From the NCBI RefSeq assembly GCF_000934845.1, contig NZ_JXIQ01000078.1, positions 1 to 64,000 of the forward strand: DNA of 64,000 nucleotides, written 5' to 3'. The DNA comes from Mesobacillus subterraneus. Its GTDB lineage: Bacteria; Bacillota; Bacilli; Bacillales; Cytobacillaceae. The translations under genes were made by a program, and so were the position numbers. Below, piece after piece: positions 58,676-64,000 of the stretch. How positions within the stretch are numbered: the first letter of the stretch is position 1; each line of letters starts with the position of its first letter. The notes under the pieces were generated by a model. The model was not told where the DNA came from and did no database searches. It worked only from the letters and a program-made list of their open reading frames with translations.

Positions 58676-59080
58676 ATGGAGCATTTCTGGGAAAATGAAT
58701 ATATAGTAACAGCAGGCTATTACAGTGTGGCAATTCTCTGCATGGTTGTGTTTCTAGCTGTCTTTGAATTGGTCACTAAATATCGGAACTGGGATGAGAT
58801 CCAAAAAGGGAATCTTTCAGTTGCAATGGCAACCGGCGGGAAAATTTTCGGGGTATCGAATATCTTCCGTCATTCCATCAACCAGCATGATTCCCTTCTC
58901 ACGATGGTTAGTTGGGGAGTTTTCGGCTTTGTGCTGCTTTTGATTGGTTACTTTATTTTTGAATTCTTGACCCCGAAGTTCAACATCGACATTGAAATTG
59001 AAAAGGACAATCGTGCAGTTGGTCTGATTTCCATGGTCATCTCTGTCGGCCTGTCGTATATCATCGGAGCAGGAATTTAA
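58676..59080 (+). CDS. yshE: DUF350 membrane protein YshE
   Basis: A 134-aa membrane protein with four hydrophobic segments (about 11-32, 48-66, 74-92, 112-132), matching DUF350/YshE. Function unknown. The ATG at 58676 follows AGGGAG by seven bases; a TTG two codons before is possible. A small ORF with a strong ribosome site follows 18 bases later. Confidence 0.9.
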   Translation: MEHFWENEYIVTAGYYSVAILCMVVFLAVFELVTKYRNWDEIQKGNLSVAMATGGKIFGVSNIFRHSINQHDSLLTMVSWGVFGFVLLLIGYFIFEFLTPKFNIDIEIEKDNRAVGLISMVISVGLSYIIGAGI

Positions 59081-59098
59081 ACAGGAGGATCGGAACAG

Positions 59099-59182
59099 AT
59101 GCAAAAGCTGGCAAAAATTTTGCTGATCCTATGCGGATTATTTCTGCTGGTCGGGATAATTTATTTGATGTTTATTGTATAA
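59099..59182 (+). CDS. Small single-helix membrane protein, 27 aa
   Basis: A short ORF with ACAGGAGG seven bases before its ATG and a terminator eight bases after its TAA. The product starts MQKLAKILLILCGLFLLVG and is almost wholly hydrophobic with two lysines at the N-terminus, so it should form one membrane helix with its N-terminus inside. It is placed as last cistron after yshE. No family is recognised; its small size keeps the call tentative, but ribosome site, start and terminator fit well. Confidence 0.65.
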   Translation: MQKLAKILLILCGLFLLVGIIYLMFIV

Positions 59183-59189
59183 AACAATT

Positions 59190-59217
59190 GCAAAACCGCC
59201 TTCAATGGCGGTTTTTT
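59190..59217 (+). terminator. Terminator of the yshE transcript
   Basis: AAAACCGCC (59192-59200) and GGCGGTTTT (59207-59215) pair around TTCAAT and end in six T. Confidence 0.88.
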
Positions 59218-59256
59218 CGATTAATTATGAGAATTTGTCCCTATTAGCTAATCTAA

Positions 59257-59285
59257 TTGTCATAAAAAGATCATTGTATTATAAT
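59257..59285 (+). promoter_or_regulatory. Sigma-A promoter of lcfA
   Basis: TTGTCA (59257-59262) and TATAAT (59280-59285) are 17 bases apart, about 45 bases before the lcfA ATG. I see no FadR-type TGAATGA palindrome here. Confidence 0.8.
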
Positions 59286-59330
59286 GAAAGAAAAGAATTT
59301 TCTAAAAATTTTAACTAAGGAGGCGTCAAG

Positions 59331-61028
59331 ATGGAAGCAAAACCGTGGCTGTCGCAATACCCTCCGGAAATTCCTGCTCATTTGGAAATTCAGGAAGCAA
59401 CCGTCCAGGATTATTTAAAGAGGACTTCTGAGAAATATCCTGAGAAAGTGGCCATCCATTTCATGGGCAAAGAACTGACGTATAAGCAAGTCTACAATTA
59501 TGCGAAAAAACTGGCTGCCTATCTGCAAGAGCTGGGAATCGAAAAAGGAGACAGGGTGGCGATCATGCTTCCAAATACTCCCCAGTCGATCATCAGTTAC
59601 TATGCAATCCTAATGGCCGGCGGAATCGTCGTCCAAACAAATCCGCAATATATGGAACGTGAACTGGAGTACCAGATGAAGGATTCCGGAGCCAAAGCAA
59701 TTATTACTCTGGATATTTTATTCCCGCGGGTATCCAAGATCATCGCCAAAACTAATTTAGAGAATATAATTGTAACCGCTATCAAAGATTACCTTCCATT
59801 CCCCAAGAACCTTGTTTATCCTTACATCCAGAAAAAACAGTATGGTCTGATCGTGAATGTGAAGCACGAAGGCCAGAATCATCTTTTTACCGAGATTATG
59901 AAAAAACCAGCGGGCAAATGGAAGCAATACGAGCTTGATTTTGAAGAAGATATGGCAGTATTGCAGTATACAGGCGGTACAACCGGATTTCCGAAAGGGG
60001 TCATGCTCACTCATAAAAACCTGATAGCAAATGCGGCTATGAGCAATGCCTGGCTGTATAAATGCAAAGAAGGCGAAGAAACTGTCCTGGCGATTCTTCC
60101 GTTTTTCCATGTGTATGGGATGACAGCTGTTTTGATTCTGTCTGTCATGCAAGGACAAAAAATGGTACTTTTACCGAAATTCGATGCAGAAACGACGTTA
60201 AAGACAATTGAAAAACAAAAACCGACACTTTTTCCAGGTGCTCCAACCATTTACATTGGATTGCTGAATCATCCGGATATTAAGAAGTATGATCTGTCTT
60301 CGATTGATTCCTGCATCAGTGGCTCTGCCCCCCTTCCGGTGGAGGTCCAGGAGAGATTCGAGGAGGTAACGGGCGGGAAGCTTGTCGAAGGATACGGATT
60401 GACTGAATCGTCACCGGTTACCCATGCTAACTTCTTATGGGATAAAAAGCGTGTGAAAGGAAGCATCGGCGTGCCATGGCCGGATACAGATGCTGCAATT
60501 TTCTCATTAGAGACTGGCGAGCCGCTGCCGCCTGGTGAAATTGGTGAACTGGCTGTAAAAGGTCCGCAAGTAATGAAGGGCTACTGGAATAGACAAGAAG
60601 AAACGGAGCAGGTGCTAAAGGATGGATGGCTGCTGACTGGTGATCTTGGCTATATGGATGAAGAAGGTTATTTTTATATTGTCGACCGGAAGAAGGATAT
60701 GATTATTGCCGGGGGCTTCAATATCTATCCACGTGAAATCGAGGAAGTCCTTTATGAACATCCTGCGGTACAAGAGGTTGTTGCGGCAGGAATACCAGAT
60801 CCATATAGAGGAGAAACGGTGAAAGTCTATGTTGTGCTAAAGGAAGGCAAAGAGGCGAGCGAGGAGGAACTGAACGAATACTCTCGCAAACACCTGGCAG
60901 CTTATAAGGTGCCAAGACTTTATGAATTTAGAAAAGAACTGCCGAAAACAGCAGTCGGCAAGATTCTCAGAAGAGCACTTGTAGATGAAGAAAAAGCAAA
61001 AATAGAGGACCACCAAAAGCGAGCGTAA
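59331..61028 (+). CDS. lcfA: Long-chain fatty acid-CoA ligase
   Basis: Activates fatty acids to acyl-CoA for beta-oxidation. The 565-aa ANL-superfamily enzyme shows the P-loop YTGGTTGFPKG from residue 213, LPFFHVYGM, YGLTESSPVTH, the hinge WLLTGDLGYMDEEGYFYIVDRKKDMI and the catalytic lysine in TAVGKILRR near the C-terminus. AAGGAGGCG precedes the ATG. It is followed by fadR-fadB-etfBA. Confidence 0.96.
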   Translation: MEAKPWLSQYPPEIPAHLEIQEATVQDYLKRTSEKYPEKVAIHFMGKELTYKQVYNYAKKLAAYLQELGIEKGDRVAIMLPNTPQSIISYYAILMAGGIVVQTNPQYMERELEYQMKDSGAKAIITLDILFPRVSKIIAKTNLENIIVTAIKDYLPFPKNLVYPYIQKKQYGLIVNVKHEGQNHLFTEIMKKPAGKWKQYELDFEEDMAVLQYTGGTTGFPKGVMLTHKNLIANAAMSNAWLYKCKEGEETVLAILPFFHVYGMTAVLILSVMQGQKMVLLPKFDAETTLKTIEKQKPTLFPGAPTIYIGLLNHPDIKKYDLSSIDSCISGSAPLPVEVQERFEEVTGGKLVEGYGLTESSPVTHANFLWDKKRVKGSIGVPWPDTDAAIFSLETGEPLPPGEIGELAVKGPQVMKGYWNRQEETEQVLKDGWLLTGDLGYMDEEGYFYIVDRKKDMIIAGGFNIYPREIEEVLYEHPAVQEVVAAGIPDPYRGETVKVYVVLKEGKEASEEELNEYSRKHLAAYKVPRLYEFRKELPKTAVGKILRRALVDEEKAKIEDHQKRA

Positions 61029-61096
61029 CTTTAAAGCCCTGCTTGCACGGCTCTTTCTTTTTGGCAAAGAAAGCTTGTCCAATGAAACACATTTTC

Positions 61097-61125
61097 TTGA
61101 CAGCCAAAATAGGAAACACTATTAT
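61097..61125 (+). promoter_or_regulatory. Sigma-A promoter of fadR-fadB-etfBA
   Basis: A consensus TTGACA (61097-61102) and TATTAT (61120-61125) are 17 bases apart. The start point should be near 61132. Confidence 0.85.
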
Positions 61126-61132
61126 TAAATTA

Positions 61133-61150
61133 TGAATGATTATTCATTCA
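61133..61150. promoter_or_regulatory. FadR operator
   Basis: TGAATGATTATTCATTCA closely fits the B. subtilis FadR box (TGAATGAMTANTCATTCA, one deviation). It covers the predicted transcription start of fadR, so binding would block the operon, with long-chain acyl-CoA as inducer as in B. subtilis. Confidence 0.85.
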
Positions 61151-61242
61151 GCAAGCAGCAATCCAGAGTAAAATTAGCAAATCGGAGTGAGACGCTGTAG
61201 CATTTATTGCTTGTGCTTTTCCTTTAAACAGGAGTGGACGAA

Positions 61243-61857
61243 ATGAAAAAAAATAGGCCGAAGTATATGCAAATAATTGATGCAGCAGTAGTCGTTATTG
61301 CAGAAAATGGCTATCACCAGGCGCAAGTGTCTAAAATCGCAAAGCAGGCTGGAGTAGCTGATGGAACCATTTATTTGTATTTTAAAAATAAAGAAGACAT
61401 ACTGATTTCTTTGTTCGAGGAGAAAATGGGTTATTTTGTGGGAAGTATTGAAGAAAAAATTGCAGGAAAGCAAACAGCAATAGAGAAGTTATATATGTTG
61501 GTCGAAACGCATTTTAAAATTCTTTCAGATGATCGGCATCTTGCGATTGTGACCCAGCTGGAGCTAAGGCAGTCAAACAAGGATCTCCGCCTTAAAATCA
61601 ATGAGGTGCTAAAGGGCTACTTAATGCTGATCGACAAAATCATTAAGGAAGGCATAGAAAATGGGGAGTTTTCTAGCTCTTTAGATGTGCGTCTCGCAAG
61701 GCAGATGATTTTTGGTACGGTGGATGAAACCGCGACTTCATGGGTTATGAACGAACAGAAGTACCAGCTTACTGACCTGGCTAAAAAAGTTCACCAACTG
61801 CTGATCAACGGCTGCGGGTACTACGATGACAAACAAATTTCATCAAGTCCTTTGTAA
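61243..61857 (+). CDS. fadR: TetR-family fatty acid degradation regulator FadR
   Basis: A 204-aa TetR repressor. Helix-turn-helix at about 25-48 (VSKIAKQAGVADGTIYLYFKNKEDIL), and a C-terminal ligand domain that binds long-chain acyl-CoA in the B. subtilis orthologue. The ATG at 61243 follows CAGGAG by eight bases; a GTG three codons earlier is within the ribosome site. It probably represses its own operon through the palindrome at 61133. Confidence 0.95.
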   Translation: MKKNRPKYMQIIDAAVVVIAENGYHQAQVSKIAKQAGVADGTIYLYFKNKEDILISLFEEKMGYFVGSIEEKIAGKQTAIEKLYMLVETHFKILSDDRHLAIVTQLELRQSNKDLRLKINEVLKGYLMLIDKIIKEGIENGEFSSSLDVRLARQMIFGTVDETATSWVMNEQKYQLTDLAKKVHQLLINGCGYYDDKQISSSPL

Positions 61858-61933
61858 AATGTCATTGTGGAAACATGAAAGAAGGAATCGCCGATTGGGA
61901 ATAGTCCTTAGTTGAAAAAAAGGAGGGGAAAGT

Positions 61934-62707
61934 ATGGAATATCTTAAATGGTCTACGAAGGACAGGGTAGCTACGATCACGATCGACCGTCCACCAGCTA
62001 ATGCGCTTGCATCTGGGCTGCTGAAGGAATTATCGGTCGTCCTTGATGAAATCGAGGGAAATGAGGAAATCAGGGTAGTCCTAATTCATGGTGAAGGAAG
62101 GTTCTTTTCAGCAGGAGCAGATATCAAGGAATTCACTACAATTAAAACAGGAGAAGATTTTGCCCAGCTTGCGGAGTACGGTCAAGATTTGTTTGAACGG
62201 ATGGAACATTTTCCGAAGCCAATTATCGCTGCTATTCATGGCGCGGCATTGGGCGGCGGACTTGAACTTGCGATGGCGTGCCATTTCCGTCTAGTAGCGG
62301 AAAATGCGAAATTGGGATTGCCAGAACTGCAGCTCGGACTGATTCCAGGATTTGCAGGCAGCCAGCGTCTTCCGCGTTATGTAGGCGTTGCCAGAGCGGC
62401 AGAAATGCTGTTTACGAGCGACCCAATCACTGGTGTGGAAGCAGTCCAATTTGGATTGGCTAATCATGCTTACCCTGAAGAGCAATTGCTTGAAAACGCA
62501 TACAAGCTTGCTGGGAAAATCGCGGCAAAAAGTCCAGTTTCTCTCGGTGCAGCTATTAAACTCTTGAACTATTCCAAACACGAATCCTTCTACAAAGGAG
62601 TTAAGGAAGAAGCCAAGCTCTTCGGCGAAGTCTTCCTGTCAGCGGATGGGCAAGAGGGAATTAAGGCTTTCCTTGAAAAAAGGTCACCGGAATTTACAGG
62701 AAGATAA
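61934..62707 (+). CDS. fadB: Enoyl-CoA hydratase
   Basis: A 257-aa crotonase acting in beta-oxidation (B. subtilis FadB/YsiB). The oxyanion-hole motifs AGADIKEF and GAALGGGLELAMACHFRL (from 103) and the catalytic-region LPELQLGLIPGFAGSQRLPRYVG appear in part; one acidic residue (Glu in LPELQLG) is kept, while the second is replaced by Gly/Ala in the GFAGSQ segment, as is common in this subgroup. It lies between fadR and etfB. Confidence 0.94.
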   Translation: MEYLKWSTKDRVATITIDRPPANALASGLLKELSVVLDEIEGNEEIRVVLIHGEGRFFSAGADIKEFTTIKTGEDFAQLAEYGQDLFERMEHFPKPIIAAIHGAALGGGLELAMACHFRLVAENAKLGLPELQLGLIPGFAGSQRLPRYVGVARAAEMLFTSDPITGVEAVQFGLANHAYPEEQLLENAYKLAGKIAAKSPVSLGAAIKLLNYSKHESFYKGVKEEAKLFGEVFLSADGQEGIKAFLEKRSPEFTGR

Positions 62708-62717
62708 GAAAAGCGCA

Positions 62718-62737
62718 AGCGCCTAGGAGTCTGTCCG
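62718..62737 (+). repeat. Second copy of the CTAGGAGTCTGTCCG repeat
   Basis: AGCGCCTAGGAGTCTGTCCG matches 44722-44741 in 19 of 20 bases. It lies in the 119-base gap between fadB and etfB. Here no inverted partner is seen downstream, so it looks like a half copy. Confidence 0.55.
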
Positions 62738-62826
62738 ACGTTATTCTGTAAGAAAATCCTTTTGGCATAAAATATTTTCAATCTTTAGAACAACTTAAAT
62801 GTTTGAATACTTAGGAGGGGAACAAA

Positions 62827-63600
62827 TTGAATATTTACGTACTAATGAAGAGGACGTTTGATACAGAAGAGAAGATCACGCTATCAAACGGGAAAATCAA
62901 TGAAGATGGCGCTGAATTTATCATCAATCCTTATGATGAGTATGCAATCGAGGAAGCAATCCAAGTCAGAGATGCTCACGGTGGAGAAGTAACAGTCCTT
63001 TCAGTCGGGAATGAGGAAACCGAGAAGCAGCTACGTACCGCATTGGCGATGGGAGCAGATAAAGCCGTATTGATCAATATCGAGGATGATGTAGAAGACG
63101 GAGACCAGTTCACTACTGCGAAAATCCTTGCTGAATACCTTAAGGATAAAAATGCAGACTTAATCCTTGGCGGAAATGTGGCTATCGATGGCGGATCAGG
63201 CCAGGTAGCGCCTCGTGTTGCCGAACAGCTTGGAATCCCTTATGTAACAACGATTACGAAACTAGAAATCAACGGAACGACTGCAACGATTACTAGAGAT
63301 GTCGAAGGTGATTCAGAGGTAATGGAAACAAGCCTACCTGTTCTTGTAACTGCACAGCAGGGCCTGAACGAACCGCGCTATCCATCTCTTCCAGGAATTA
63401 TGAAAGCAAAGAAAAAACCATTGGATGAGCTTGAACTTGATGACCTTGATCTGGATGTGGATGATGTAGAAGCTAAGACCAAAACGATTGAACTTTATCT
63501 CCCTCCGCAAAAAGAGGCAGGGAAAGTCCTTCAAGGAGAGCTAGCCGATCAGGTTAAGGAACTAGTCAGCCTGCTCCATACTGAAGCAAAAGTCATTTAA
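62827..63600 (+). CDS. etfB: Electron transfer flavoprotein beta subunit
   Basis: With EtfA it carries electrons from acyl-CoA dehydrogenases to the quinone pool. The 257 aa is the normal length. The AMP-binding/ETF fold is seen in VRDAHGGEVTVLSVGNEE, ALAMGADKAVLI, LGGNVAIDGGSGQVAPRVAEQLG and the late LPGIMKAKKKP. The start is TTG at 62827, six bases after AGGAGGGG. It is separated from etfA by 33 bases. Confidence 0.96.
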   Translation: MNIYVLMKRTFDTEEKITLSNGKINEDGAEFIINPYDEYAIEEAIQVRDAHGGEVTVLSVGNEETEKQLRTALAMGADKAVLINIEDDVEDGDQFTTAKILAEYLKDKNADLILGGNVAIDGGSGQVAPRVAEQLGIPYVTTITKLEINGTTATITRDVEGDSEVMETSLPVLVTAQQGLNEPRYPSLPGIMKAKKKPLDELELDDLDLDVDDVEAKTKTIELYLPPQKEAGKVLQGELADQVKELVSLLHTEAKVI

Positions 63601-63633
63601 GATAGAAAAATCAATATGCAGGAGGGAAATCAT

Positions 63634-64000
63634 ATGGCGAGAAAAGTAGTAGTATTGGGTGAAGCTCGTGAAGGACAACTAAGAAATGTTTCTTTCGAGG
63701 CAATTGCAGCTGCTAAAACAGTTGCAGAAGGCGGAGAAGTAGTTGGAGTACTGCTCGGCGAATCTGTAAAGTCATTGGGAAATGCCCTATTTCAATATGG
63801 AGCCGACAAAGTGATCGTAGTAGAAGATGCTAAGCTGGCTCAGTATACACCTGACGGGTTTTCCCAGGCATTGATGGCTGTTATGGAGCAGGAAAAGCCT
63901 GAGGGAATTATTTTCGGACATACCTCACTTGGAAAAGATTTTGCACCGAAAATCGCAAGCAAATTGGGCTCAGGACTCATTTCAGATGCGGTAGCGGTGG
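63634..64000 (+). CDS. etfA: Electron transfer flavoprotein alpha subunit (3' end outside window)
   Basis: The first 122 codons of EtfA. The ATG at 63634 follows GCAGGAGGG. The N-terminal domain begins ARKVVVLGEAREGQLRNVSF and continues with GGEVVGVLLGESV, LFQYGADKVIVVED and FGHTSLGKDFAPKIASKLG, all typical. The FAD-binding C-terminal domain lies beyond the window edge. It is last visible gene of the fad-etf operon. Confidence 0.95.
   Translation, partial: MARKVVVLGEAREGQLRNVSFEAIAAAKTVAEGGEVVGVLLGESVKSLGNALFQYGADKVIVVEDAKLAQYTPDGFSQALMAVMEQEKPEGIIFGHTSLGKDFAPKIASKLGSGLISDAVAV

Overview
The window is core chromosome from a spore-forming Bacillaceae bacterium. The protein sequences are close to Bacillus subtilis but not identical to it. 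The gene order from ppaC through etfA follows the B. subtilis ytkL-ytoI-nrnA-dnaE-accDA-pfkA-pyk-citZ-icd-mdh-phoPR-polA-mutM-coaE-gapB-speD-nrdR-dnaBI-thrS-infC-rpmI-rplT-ysdABC-sspI-ysgA-pheST-rnhC-zapA-polX-mutS2-lcfA-fadR-fadB-etfBA block. Spore genes (ytrH, ytrI, sspI, ytaF, ytxC), a sigma-E-type and a sigma-W-type promoter, T-box leaders and an AUU-started infC fit this. I infer a Mesobacillus/Cytobacillus-like member of the former genus Bacillus, but the sequence alone does not fix the species. No rRNA, tRNA, prophage, IS element or CRISPR array was seen.

Layout. 1-3.8 kb: a repeat-rich left edge, ppaC, then minus-strand deoC-cdd (with a paired operator) and an Xaa-Pro peptidase. 3.9-8.8 kb: ytkL, a small membrane protein, ytoI, ytpI, nrnA and the sporulation pair ytrHI. 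8.9-19.5 kb: dnaE, then a carbon-flow cluster of malic enzyme, a GntR/FadR-family regulator, accD-accA and pfkA-pyk. Two similar palindromes lie in front of the malic enzyme gene and accD. 19.6-26.5 kb: membrane proteins, then the TCA genes citZ-icd-mdh and a MaoC-like protein. 26.6-34.2 kb: phoPR, a PhoP-box-like array, polA-mutM-ytaF-coaE. 34.3-44.4 kb: gluconeogenic gapB, speD with a long structured leader, nrdR-dnaB-dnaI, ytxC, thrS behind a T-box and infC-rpmI-rplT behind an L20 leader. 44.4-53.5 kb: small membrane proteins, a dimeric-type dUTPase, an M42 peptidase, sspI, an rRNA methyltransferase, pheST behind a T-box, and rnhC. 53.5-64 kb: zapA-yshB, polX, mutS2, yshE, a 27-codon membrane ORF, and the fatty-acid degradation genes lcfA, fadR, fadB, etfB and etfA (cut by the window edge).

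How it fits together. Many genes serve central carbon metabolism (glycolysis, gluconeogenesis, TCA cycle, malonyl-CoA synthesis, beta-oxidation), interleaved with replication and repair (dnaE, polA, mutM, dnaB, dnaI, polX, mutS2, rnhC) and translation (thrS, pheST, infC, L35, L20). The coding content is conventional. The less expected signals lie between genes: a speD leader with an anti-Shine-Dalgarno match, an 11-bp-phased PhoP-box-like array followed at once by a terminator, paired operators at ytsJ/accD and at deoC, and two 21-bp-period tandem arrays, each in a convergent intergenic region.
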